A stretch of 64,000 bases of DNA from an uncultured Arachnia sp. (GTDB lineage Bacteria > Actinomycetota > Actinomycetes > Propionibacteriales > Propionibacteriaceae): assembly GCA_947493995.1 (NCBI GenBank), contig CANLTJ010000002.1, positions 248,001 through 312,000 on the forward strand, read 5' to 3'. Below are positions 1 to 6,632 of the stretch, piece after piece. Below the pieces are notes generated by a model, which ran no database searches, had not been told where the DNA came from, and saw only the letters and a list, made by a program, of their open reading frames with translations. The translations under genes were made by a program, and so were the position numbers. Positions within the stretch are counted from its first letter, which is position 1. Each line of letters begins with the position of its first letter.

Positions 1-239
1 GGCAGGAGGTCCCAGAACTGTCGTCGGGCGGGCATCGCGTGGATGACCATCATCTCGCCGCTTCTGAAGATCAGGACCACGGTCTCCAGCAGCCGGGCCT
101 GGGTGTCGAACCCAAGCCTCAACTCACGGTGCGGCCACTCCTCATCCTCGAGAGGCTCGATCCACAGCGCCAGGTCGGCAGCCTGGATCGCGTCCTCGGG
201 CAGCACCCCGTGCTTGAACGCGCTGCGGTGGACCTTCAC
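1..239 (-). CDS. Toxin-like protein of a toxin-antitoxin pair, 3' end cut by window edge
   Basis: Only the first 79 residues are visible; the reading frame runs off base 1. The GTG start overlaps the stop of the upstream ribbon-helix-helix gene (GTGA), which implies translational coupling. The visible protein begins KVHRSAFKHGV, has an acidic stretch around LALWIEPLEDE, then RLGFD and LETVVL and a terminal VIHAMPARRQF. That layout resembles small BrnT/RelE-scale proteins, often paired with RHH antitoxins, that contain an LRLGFD...LELVV...IHAM pattern. Family membership is from memory of that pattern and is moderate. The catalytic mechanism cannot be stated. It is probably a toxin because it is the second, coupled gene of a two-gene operon behind a DNA-binding antitoxin. 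Confidence 0.6.
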   Translation of the reverse strand, partial: MKVHRSAFKHGVLPEDAIQAADLALWIEPLEDEEWPHRELRLGFDTQARLLETVVLIFRSGEMMVIHAMPARRQFWDLL

Positions 240-484
240 GCGGCGTAGCCAGCCAGAGCCCGCCGGATCGCTTCGGAACGGGACAGGTGTTCCCGCGCGG
301 CAAAGGCGTCAAGCGCTGCGATCTCCTCGGCCGTGAGACGCACGGCGATCACCTGCATAGGATCGGCTTCACGCCCGGGACGCCCGCGCCCGCGGCGCTT
401 CAACTCCTCGACGTCGTAGCCAGCCTCGGCCTCGTCCGCCCACTCCTGAATCTGCGCATCCGTCACCTGCTCATTACCCACCAT
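236..484 (-). CDS. Ribbon-helix-helix antitoxin
   Basis: 82-residue protein. The C-terminal 40 residues (MQVIAVRLTAEEIAALDAFA followed by SRSEAIRRAL) have the strand-helix-helix pattern of CopG/RHH DNA-binding antitoxins. The N-terminal half is acidic (DAQIQEWADEAEAGYDVEEL) with a basic linker (KRRGRGRPGRE). It would neutralise the overlapping downstream protein and repress their shared promoter. The ATG at 484 was chosen over an upstream GTG/TTG extension because a -10-like TATACG lies at 493-498, about 8 nt before the ATG, with no Shine-Dalgarno sequence, fitting leaderless translation. The GTGA overlap with the toxin supports a single operon. Confidence 0.75.
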   Translation of the reverse strand: MVGNEQVTDAQIQEWADEAEAGYDVEELKRRGRGRPGREADPMQVIAVRLTAEEIAALDAFAAREHLSRSEAIRRALAGYAA

Positions 485-567
485 GACAAAATCGTATAAC
501 GAAATCGCAAAGACGGGAAGGGGCACGTCTGACCGTTGAGGCACGCGGAGTGCGGCAGATGAGGGCA

Positions 568-1101
568 TCAGGGTCTATCTGAGAATACCGACCAACAGAT
601 GTCGTTGCGGCGAACCTGATCCTCCAGGACGACTTCTCGGATCTGATCGGGAAGCTGTCGGCGCTGCCAGTCTCGTTCAACCAGGGCCGCTCCAGAATGG
701 CTGGACTCGGCTGTCTGGGCGGCCTTGATGGCGTAGGCGGCGGCACCGAGATCGTGCTCGGCGACATGGCCCACGCAGGCCGCTTGGCCAGCTGCGAAAG
801 CCGCAAAACGAGCAGCTCCACGCAGCGGCCGGGCCGCACCCATGGCGTGCCCGCCCGTTGCACGGGCCTGCATCATGGGCATCTGTCCACGAGCCCACGC
901 GCGTGCCGCCTTGATTGCGTCGCGGGGACGCGGGTCCGCTGGCTCCTCATCTTCGAACAGATGCAGCACGTGCTCTGCGCAAGCGGCGGCCCACATGGCC
1001 AGGAGCTGATGATCCTCATCGGTGAGCGACCCGCCGCGGCGGATGGTTACCAAGCGAGGGTCCCGCGACTTGGGAAGGATCACGCAAACAGCTTGCCACA
1101 T
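568..1101 (-). CDS. Imm5-type putative immunity protein
   Basis: About 178 residues. The segment RLVTIRRGGSLTDEDHQLLA, then WAAACAEHVLHLFE, and an alanine-rich helical part (AARFAAFAAGQAACVGHVAEHDLGAAAYAIKAA) match the Imm5-like 'putative immunity protein' family of Actinobacteria. Members are assumed to protect against a polymorphic toxin, but most are orphans and their activity is unproven. No cognate polymorphic toxin is visible here. The start is uncertain: ATG at 1101 follows a GGAGAG directly, and a GTG at 1140 or an internal GTG at about 1080 are alternatives. Homology to the family begins near the RDPRLVTIRR segment. Confidence 0.65.
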   Translation of the reverse strand: MWQAVCVILPKSRDPRLVTIRRGGSLTDEDHQLLAMWAAACAEHVLHLFEDEEPADPRPRDAIKAARAWARGQMPMMQARATGGHAMGAARPLRGAARFAAFAAGQAACVGHVAEHDLGAAAYAIKAAQTAESSHSGAALVERDWQRRQLPDQIREVVLEDQVRRNDICWSVFSDRP

Positions 1102-1242
1102 CTCTCCGCGGCAGGGTGCGGAATGTCCTGACAAAAACACGCGGCCCGCGGCAGATCAGTGCGTTGGATCTCAGTCGGGCTCCTGGTGCGCCGCTGAATA
1201 TCCGGGACGATCCTGCTGAAGGCGGCTGTTGAAGGCCGCGAA

Positions 1243-2061
1243 CTAGTTCCGGTTCAAGCCGTGTTTACGCGAGTCCAAAGCATGCTTGAAGAGGCGCTCG
1301 GCGGCGTTGATCTCACCGGCTGGAGTAGACGGATCGAAGACTCTTAGGACTGACAATCTGAAGCTGGACGGATCCAGACCTCGTAGCTCCACGTTCCCAC
1401 CGTGGCCGTTGGCCGAGTACTCCGACCAACGTTGTTGAAGGTTCTCGGCTCCGTCGGCCTTCCCAACATAGTGCCGTCCGTCTCTGGTGTCAGTGATTAG
1501 GTAGATTCCGATGACTGAGGCGAGAGCAGTCCGCCACGCGGCGTAACGGTGTTCCCTCATGACGGTCTGCAACTGTGGATAGTCCAGCGTTAGTGCGTCG
1601 AAGCCCGGGAATCTCTTCGGCTCGGCGTCTGCGATCTCCAGAACCGGATACGCCGCTGCCTTCGCCGCGCTGACCCGCCAGTTCCGCGGTGACCGCCAGC
1701 CGATGGCCAACCGGTTCCGCAGGTCGCCCAACAAGTTGGTGTGCGTGAGGTGGAACGTGCGGGACACAATGTCTACGGAGGTCTGGCCTTGGTTTTCCAA
1801 CACAGACCATAACCGAGCGCGATTCCCTCCTTCGGGAAGAAACACGATCCAAAACTTGGGAGGCTTGGCTGGGAACGTCCGAGGATTGGGTGACTGCGCG
1901 TGGGTGTACGAGAGGATTTCCTCGTCGGACGAGTCGCCATGAATGCCCGCAGTGCCGTCTTTGTGTTCACCCACGTAGGCATGACGGATCACCAAAACCT
2001 CTGCGGGATCGATGGCCTCACTGGCAAGGACCGCCGCGAAAGTCAGAGTCACTTGAGTCAC
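1243..2061 (-). CDS. GIY-YIG nuclease family protein
   Basis: 272 residues. A GIY-YIG core sits at residues 185-205 (GIYLITDTRDGRHYVGKADG), with the G-x-Y...Y-V-G spacing, followed by LQQRWSEYSANGHGGN. A further C-terminal E (NAAERLFKHAL) could supply the metal ligand. The N-terminal 180 residues are a separate, unrecognised domain. Proteins of this layout are common as accessory genes in Actinobacteria and are presumed nucleases; a defence role is possible but not shown. The GTG at 2061 has a -10-like TAGACA at 2068-2073, 6 nt upstream, fitting a leaderless start. The GTG also overlaps the stop of a short upstream frame. Confidence 0.75.
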   Translation of the reverse strand: MTQVTLTFAAVLASEAIDPAEVLVIRHAYVGEHKDGTAGIHGDSSDEEILSYTHAQSPNPRTFPAKPPKFWIVFLPEGGNRARLWSVLENQGQTSVDIVSRTFHLTHTNLLGDLRNRLAIGWRSPRNWRVSAAKAAAYPVLEIADAEPKRFPGFDALTLDYPQLQTVMREHRYAAWRTALASVIGIYLITDTRDGRHYVGKADGAENLQQRWSEYSANGHGGNVELRGLDPSSFRLSVLRVFDPSTPAGEINAAERLFKHALDSRKHGLNRN

Positions 2062-2216
2062 CTCATCTGTCTACCGGACGAGGGTATCTCCTCTTTTGCA
2101 CACCGTTCGATGTGGTCCTGCCAGGCTGCCACGGGAGCGAACGAAGAGCCGAAGGGGCACCAAGCTCCGTGCCCTGAAGCGTCGTCCTCAACTCGGCAGA
2201 TCCGTTGAACAGTCAT
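2058..2216 (-). CDS. Possible small Cys/His protein upstream of the GIY-YIG gene
   Basis: A 52-residue frame beginning ATG at 2216. Its stop TGA overlaps the GTG of the GIY-YIG gene in the GTGA arrangement typical of coupled genes. It contains CRVEDD, WCPFGSSF and WQDHIERC, a spacing that could form a small zinc-binding knuckle. I do not recognise a family. The evidence is only the overlap and the composition, so this may be a chance frame; the 310-base gap it occupies otherwise holds nothing I can identify. Confidence 0.25.
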   Translation of the reverse strand: MTVQRICRVEDDASGHGAWCPFGSSFAPVAAWQDHIERCAKEEIPSSGRQMR

Positions 2217-2371
2217 AGTGCCTGCCGCGCTACGCGAGCGAAGTGCCAGAACCCACACAGACGTCCCGGCAAGGGATCGCGACCAGATATTGGGCTACGC
2301 CGTCGCCGCGCCAGTTACGGAGCGCGGATGGTGGCAGTGAGCTAGCGGAAAGGCATACTCCTTCTTCAAAG

Positions 2372-3391
2372 CTATGCGCCGGAGCTATGGCCCCACGCTT
2401 CCGAAACACGTCGTGCGCGTTCAGCGTCCCTCACTGCTGAGGCTGTCAGATACCGGAGCGCCATTTGTGGCGTCGTGTGACCGAGTTGATCCTGGATCTC
2501 CCGGATGGTCGCGCCCGCCTCGGCCGACATGGTCGCCGCAGTCGCCCTGAGGTCGTGGTTGCGCAGTTCGGGGCGTCCAATTGCGGCGGCTGCTTTCTTG
2601 TGGGCACGGCGCAGGCGTTCGTCGTTGACCGGTCTGCCGTACTCGTCCGGGAACAACAAGTCGTCCAGACGTCGCTTGAGTTGCTTCTTGTGCCAGGCGC
2701 GGATCTCGTCGAGGGTGTGCGGCAGCAGGTGAACTGTCCTCTGCGAGGCGCGGGTCTTCGGATCCTGCAGAACAATCCTGCGATGCCCCACGCCGTCGTC
2801 CACCTTGGCCACGGCCTGGTGAACGTGGAGTTGACCCTTCTCAAGATCGAGGTCCCGCTCGCGGAGCCCCAGCGTCTCCCCGATCCGCAACGCACAGGTC
2901 ACGGACAGCAACAGGGCGACACGCCACTTGGGATCGGCGGCCTCGAGGTAGGCATTGATCTCGGTGGCCGTCATGGCGTGGGGCTCCCGTGCCCTCTCCG
3001 GAGTGCCGGCCCCCCGCAGGGTGGCGGGTGAGACCGTGATCTTGCCCTCGCGGACGGCATCGCCGAATATCGAAACCAGCAGCTCGTAGGCCTTCCCGTT
3101 CTGGGTGCGTGTCCTGGCGGGCAGGGCCTCGCGCCAGGCGGACATGTCGTCGCGGGTGACGTCCTTCAGCGCCCTGGCGCCCAAGGGTGAGGAGGTGACG
3201 GCCAGCAGGGCGAGCTTCCGACAGACGTCCGCGGTCGTCGGTCTGATCGGCCGACGGGACCGTTTCTCCCTCGCTTTGATGCACAGCTCAGTCCAGTCGG
3301 CGACGGTGAGGGCGTTGGTGGGGGTGGGTTTGGGATTGCTGGGCGGTGGCGGGGTCCACTGCTCGATGTTGATCAGCCGTGATTCGTGCGA
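2372..3391 (-). pseudogene. Tyrosine integrase, N-terminus truncated
   Basis: The catalytic domain is complete. An arginine occurs in TCALRIGETLG, the HxxR box in RNHDLRATAATM, and the tyrosine nucleophile in LGHTTPQMALRYL, as in phage/ICE integrases. The core-binding domain can be read in the same frame well upstream of the first possible start (TTG at 3184). Around 3200-3391 the frame gives SRLINIEQW, then ALTVADWTELC and LALLAVTSSPLGARALKDV. No ATG, GTG or TTG lies in that extension, and it runs into a dispersed repeat at 3416-3459 that supplies an in-frame stop. The amino-terminal arm-binding part is therefore missing. Probably a dead integrase left by an island that used the tRNA-Leu gene 0.4 kb away. 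Confidence 0.75.
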
Positions 3392-3415
3392 TGGCCACGT
3401 AGGTTGCCGGGGAGT

Positions 3416-3459
3416 GGCCCTTCGATACGCCTGGCGACTTCGTCGCGGGGCTACTCAGG
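3416..3459. repeat. Dispersed intergenic repeat, copy A
   Basis: Read on the minus strand this is CCTGAGTAGCCCCGCGACG followed by AAGTCGCCAGGCGTATCGAAGGGCC. Closely related sequence is found at 38703-38748 and, with an insertion, at 3659-3726. The inner part GCGACGAAGTCGC is self-complementary. Short repeats of the type TGAGTAGCCCC...CGTATCGAAGGGCC are, to my knowledge, common between genes in this part of the Actinobacteria. This copy lies exactly where the integrase reading frame is broken. Confidence 0.75.
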
Positions 3460-3658
3460 AAGCGATGCAACGAACACTCCCGGGGTCCTCACGCTCAGGA
3501 AGCGGTTCGCTGTGCACCTCAACGGCTACTCGAAAGCGAGGTATCCCGGAGGCCGCGCGGCGCACAACTTCGTGGGAGTGCCCTTCAATACTCAGCTGGT
3601 TCGTTCCTCACCGGCCGAACTCAGGGACCAAATCGGATCTTGTGCCCATTCTGTGGAG

Positions 3659-3726
3659 GCCCTTCGACATTCCCTGCTCCCTTCAACAGGCTCGGGACGA
3701 CGCCTTCGTGGCGGGGCTACTCAGGG
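3659..3726. repeat. Dispersed intergenic repeat, copy B (expanded)
   Basis: Begins GGCCCTTCGACA and ends CGTGGCGGGGCTACTCAGGG, the same two ends as copy A, but with about 20 extra bases between them (CCTGCTCCCTTCAACAGGCT can itself fold). The 438 bases between the integrase remnant and the tRNA gene contain this copy, copy A and an inverted repeat at 3780-3819; I see no gene in them. Confidence 0.6.
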
Positions 3727-3779
3727 CGCGGTTTGGGGGCGGCGATTCGCACGGGTCACTCAGTGCGCGGGAGACCATA

Positions 3780-3819
3780 GCCCCCAGTTGCGTGGCACTT
3801 GGGCCAGTCAACTGGGGGC
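3780..3819 (-). terminator. Long inverted repeat just downstream of tRNA-Leu
   Basis: Eleven-base perfect arms GCCCCCAGTTG (3780-3790) and CAACTGGGGGC (3809-3819) with an 18-nt loop. It begins 11 nt past the 3' end of the tRNA gene on the minus strand, so a transcription terminator is the simple reading. There is no U-tract, so an integrase or regulatory binding site remains possible. Confidence 0.45.
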
Positions 3820-3829
3820 TTCAGATTTG

Positions 3830-3912
3830 TGCGCGTGAGAGGAGTTGAACCTCCACGTCCCGAAGGACACTGGCACCTGAAGCCAGCGCGTCTGCCATTC
3901 CGCCACACGCGC
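3830..3912 (-). tRNA. tRNA-Leu (anticodon CAG)
   Basis: 83-nt class II tRNA. The acceptor arms GCGCGTG and CACGCGC pair over 7 bp with discriminator A. The anticodon stem CTGGC/GCCAG encloses loop TTCAGGT, giving anticodon CAG. The long variable arm is GTCC-TTC-GGGAC and the T arm carries TTCAACT. CCA is not encoded. Serine/leucine-type long variable arm plus the CAG anticodon identify leucine. Confidence 0.95.
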
Positions 3913-4060
3913 GCACGGTCCGTCGCCGGACCCGACATAAAACACTAGCACGGCCCCCGGAGAACCCTCAATCCTGCCAGTGCCGTTTCACCACCGTGCC
4001 GCCCGGGGCCCGATACGCTGCACAGCAGCAGACTCTGATTGAAATTGAAGGAGCACGTAC

Positions 4061-5221
4061 ATGGAACTCGAACTGTGGATGTGGGTCGCGATCGCCGCGC
4101 TCGCTCTCGTGATCATCATCATCGTGGTGATCGCCGCGACGCGCGGGAAGAGCGAGGAGCGCAACCGCGAGCGCGCCGCCGAACTTCGCTCACGCGCCGA
4201 AGAGGACGACCAGCTCATCGCCGCCCGTCAGGACCGCGCCGCTCAGCTGGCGGCGGAGGAGGAGGCGGCCCGGCAGGAAGCCAAGGCGGAGTACGAACGC
4301 GCCGAGGCCCTGCGCGCCCAGGCCGCTGAGTCCGACCAGCGGGCCGCTCAGGCGACGGACCAGGCCCGAGTTCTCCACGAGGAGGCGCTCCACAGCCGCG
4401 AAGAACTGGACAACGCCGTCGAAGAACACGAGCAGACCCTTCGCGAGGCGGACCGGCGCGACCCCGACATCGAGACGGACCGCCACGGCAACCGGGTGGA
4501 GGACCCGGACGAGGTGATCGTCGTCGTCCCCAACGATGACGTCCCCAGGGAGGACCGCCTCGACGCCGACGACGACTACAGCGGCGACGAGTTCGGCGAG
4601 CCCGACGCCGAATACATCGATCCCGTCGAACACGACCGTCTCGCCCACGTCGACGAAGCCGCCCTGACCGAACAAGGCCAGACCTCAGCCGACGACACCG
4701 AGCTCGCTCCCCTGTCGTCCGGCTCCACCATGTACGACCCGGACGCCGAGCCCACCCTCGCCGCTCCGGACGAACCCCACACCGGCGAGCCCGAACCCGT
4801 CGCCGACGACTCCACCGGGCGCGACGAAATCGCGGTCGACGACATGGTGATTCCCACCGAAATCCACTCCGACGAAACGGTCGCCACCGACTCCGATACC
4901 TCCGCGCAGCATCCGACATCGCCGGACCGGGCCGACGCGGACACCTCGGAGGAGGCACCCGCCCTCGACCCCTACGGGAATCCGGTGACCGTCGAGACCG
5001 ACAGCACACCCAGCCAGCCAACGGATGTGGACGACATCCCACGCGACGAGCAGGGACGCCGACTCGACCCCTACGGCAACCCCGTCGTCGACTATCCGGA
5101 GGACGAAACACTGGAAAACGACCCGTCAATGACCGATGATGCTGATGACGACATTCCTCGCGACGAGCAGGGGCGTCGCCTTGACCCCTACGGCAACCCC
5201 GTGCCGGACAACCTCCAGTAA
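4061..5221 (+). CDS. Membrane-anchored acidic coiled-coil protein with DxxGxxV heptads
   Basis: 386 residues, unrecognised family. Residues 6-27 form one transmembrane helix (ALALVIIIIVVIAA). About residues 30-145 are an Arg/Glu/Ala-rich coiled coil, and the remainder is highly acidic and probably disordered. The tail carries seven-residue units of the form D-x-x-G-x-x-(V/L): DPYGNPV near 303, then DEQGRRL-DPYGNPV near 329 and again near 368. The same unit fills the next gene. The start is fixed by AAGGAG 7 nt before the ATG. The short N-terminal outside part and basic residues after the helix suggest the bulk is cytoplasmic, but topology is inferred. A role cannot be assigned. Confidence 0.8.
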   Translation: MELELWMWVAIAALALVIIIIVVIAATRGKSEERNRERAAELRSRAEEDDQLIAARQDRAAQLAAEEEAARQEAKAEYERAEALRAQAAESDQRAAQATDQARVLHEEALHSREELDNAVEEHEQTLREADRRDPDIETDRHGNRVEDPDEVIVVVPNDDVPREDRLDADDDYSGDEFGEPDAEYIDPVEHDRLAHVDEAALTEQGQTSADDTELAPLSSGSTMYDPDAEPTLAAPDEPHTGEPEPVADDSTGRDEIAVDDMVIPTEIHSDETVATDSDTSAQHPTSPDRADADTSEEAPALDPYGNPVTVETDSTPSQPTDVDDIPRDEQGRRLDPYGNPVVDYPEDETLENDPSMTDDADDDIPRDEQGRRLDPYGNPVPDNLQ

Positions 5222-5240
5222 GAAGGAAAGGACAAGGTAG

Positions 5241-5555
5241 ATGACCAGCAACGACGGTGGCAGCGTCCACCAATCCAACCAGGAAGGGCTGAACCCCGAC
5301 GCGGTGACGCAGTCCAACCTATCGGCCGAAGACAGCGAACGAGGTGACGACGGCTTCCGTCGCGACGAGTTCGGCAACCGCGTGAACGACCAGGGTGAGC
5401 GCGTCGACCCCGACGGTCGCCTGATCGACGCCTCAGGCAATGCCATCAACGAAGAGGGACAGCGCGTCGGCGACGACGGGAAGCCGCTCGACGACGGCGA
5501 CGACAGCGTCATCGACGACGTCGTACCGCCCGTCCCGCCCATGATGGGCCGCTGA
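5241..5555 (+). CDS. Small acidic heptad-repeat protein
   Basis: 104 residues, no membrane segment. The centre consists of consecutive heptads DEFGNRV, NDQGERV, DPDGRLI, DASGNAI, NEEGQRV and GDDGKPL, i.e. (D/N)-x-x-G-x-x-(V/I/L), flanked by acidic, low-complexity ends. The preceding gene, 19 bp away on the same strand, ends in the same unit, so the two probably form one operon and may work together. The RBS AAGGAAAGGA precedes the ATG. No family is recognised. The unit recalls small acidic-glycine repeats that bind cations or fold as short turns, but that is speculation. Confidence 0.75.
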   Translation: MTSNDGGSVHQSNQEGLNPDAVTQSNLSAEDSERGDDGFRRDEFGNRVNDQGERVDPDGRLIDASGNAINEEGQRVGDDGKPLDDGDDSVIDDVVPPVPPMMGR

Positions 5556-5582
5556 ACCCCAGCCCGCCCCGCGAAAACACTC

Positions 5583-5616
5583 ACAACGCCCGGCTCCGTG
5601 AGGGGCCGGGCGTTGT
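5583..5616 (+). terminator. Rho-independent-type hairpin
   Basis: Perfect 12-bp stem ACAACGCCCGGC (5583-5594) / GCCGGGCGTTGT (5605-5616) with a 10-nt loop, 27 bp after the heptad-repeat gene. No long U-tract follows, as is usual in high-GC actinobacteria. Confidence 0.8.
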
Positions 5617-5684
5617 CACGCACCCCGACTCGCCGCCCGGCCGCCTCCATCGAACGGTGTTACGCACTCCGGCTCGTCAACGCG

Positions 5685-5713
5685 CCGACTCCGCCAGAAG
5701 GTCTTGCTAGCAT
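5685..5713 (+). promoter_or_regulatory. Putative promoter of the guanidine exporter gene
   Basis: CCGACT at 5685-5690 and TAGCAT at 5708-5713 are separated by 17 bp. The predicted start, near 5720, lies just upstream of the riboswitch aptamer. The -35 match is weak; the -10 and spacing are good. Confidence 0.45.
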
Positions 5714-5735
5714 CCGGGGTGGGCCCAACACGCCC

Positions 5736-5775
5736 CCGGACGAGCAGGTCGTACCCGGCACGCGACAAGACGACC
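5736..5775 (+). promoter_or_regulatory. Guanidine-III (ykkC-III) riboswitch
   Basis: The 40-nt segment consists of CCGGACGAG, then CAGGT, CGTACCCGG, CACGC, and GACAAGACGACC. It follows, block by block, the guanidine-III aptamer as I recall it from Thermobifida: CCGGACGAG ... CGTACCCGG ... GGACAAGACGG. The pairing that builds the pseudoknot is kept: CCGG with the CCGG of TACCCGG, and GGTCGT with ACGACC. The aptamer ends 5 nt before the AAGGAG ribosome-binding site (5781-5786) of an SMR transporter. Guanidine binding would therefore control access to the RBS, the usual translational mode of this class. Confidence 0.9.
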
Positions 5776-5791
5776 CCTGCAAGGAGCCCTC

Positions 5792-6106
5792 ATGGCATGG
5801 ATCGTTCTCGTCATCTCCGGACTGTTCGAAGCAGCCTGGGCGACCGCACTCGGCCGCTCGGACGGCCTGACGAAACTGACGCCGTCGATCGTGTTCTTCG
5901 TCACCATGGTCATCTCCATGCTCGGGCTGGCCTTCGCGATGCGCACGCTCCCCACCGGCACCTCCTACGCGGTCTGGGTGGGCATCGGTGCCAGCACCAC
6001 GGTGATCTTCGCCATGGCGACCGGCGCCGAGCCATTCCACATCGTGCGGCTGCTGCTCGTGCTCGGCATCGTCGCCTGCGTCGTCGGCCTGAAGCTGGTT
6101 TCCTGA
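5792..6106 (+). CDS. gdx: SMR-family guanidinium exporter (Gdx/SugE type)
   Basis: 104 residues, the usual SMR length, with four membrane helices. MAWIVLVISGLFEAAWATAL contains the essential membrane glutamate (E14) in the GLFEAAWA context typical of the SugE/Gdx branch, followed by GRSDGLTK. Dual-topology SMR dimers exchange guanidinium for protons across the cytoplasmic membrane. A guanidine-III aptamer directly precedes the gene, which supports guanidinium rather than quaternary ammonium as the substrate. The ATG is fixed by AAGGAG, 5 nt upstream. It is monocistronic as far as can be seen. Confidence 0.92.
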   Translation: MAWIVLVISGLFEAAWATALGRSDGLTKLTPSIVFFVTMVISMLGLAFAMRTLPTGTSYAVWVGIGASTTVIFAMATGAEPFHIVRLLLVLGIVACVVGLKLVS

Positions 6107-6161
6107 CTGCTGGAACCCGCGTGTCGTCGCACACGAGCGGTGCTAGCGGCATGATGGGTGC

Positions 6162-6539
6162 ATGGCTACCCCACACATCGAACTGAAGGCCGTGACCATC
6201 GACTGCTCGGACGCCGCGCGCCTGGCTGAGTTCTACGCGGAGTTCACAGGCGGACGGGTCACCCCACTCGACGACGACAACGAGTTCGTCCGCGTGTCAA
6301 TGGCTGGAGGGGACGTCAGATTCCAGAGCGTCAACAGCTACACCCCGCCACAGTGGCCCGGACAGGAGCACCCGCAGCAAGCCCACCTGGACTTCGGGGT
6401 CGACGACGTCGAGGCTGCTGTCAAGCGCGCAGAGAAGCTGGGCGCGATACCGGCGATCGAGCAGCCAGACGCCGAGCACTACATGGTGATGACCGATCCC
6501 GAGGGACACCCCTTCTGCCTCAAGCCGTCCAGCGCTTGA
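6162..6539 (+). CDS. VOC superfamily (glyoxalase-like) protein
   Basis: 125 residues with two beta-alpha-beta-beta-beta halves: HIELKAVTIDCSDAARLAEF at the N-terminus and AHLDFGVDDVEAAVKRAEKL in the middle, ending DPEGHPFCLKP. These are the hallmarks of small actinobacterial VOC proteins related to glyoxalase and bleomycin-resistance folds. The potential metal ligands are H5, H74-region and E-rich strand residues, but the substrate is unknown. No Shine-Dalgarno is evident. A CATGAT at 6150-6155 lies 6 nt before the ATG, compatible with a leaderless start. Confidence 0.8.
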   Translation: MATPHIELKAVTIDCSDAARLAEFYAEFTGGRVTPLDDDNEFVRVSMAGGDVRFQSVNSYTPPQWPGQEHPQQAHLDFGVDDVEAAVKRAEKLGAIPAIEQPDAEHYMVMTDPEGHPFCLKPSSA

Positions 6540-6632
6540 TCCCTGCTCAGTTCTCGAACATTCCGAGATGGAAATGAGCACCCATGATGGAATTGCGACG
6601 CACCGTATCCACTGACTGACCAAGGAGCTCCC

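Noticed and set aside
3184..3186. TTG at 3184 as the true start of the integrase
   Set aside because: Conserved core-binding-domain sequence continues in frame for about 70 codons upstream, and no ribosome-binding site precedes the TTG.
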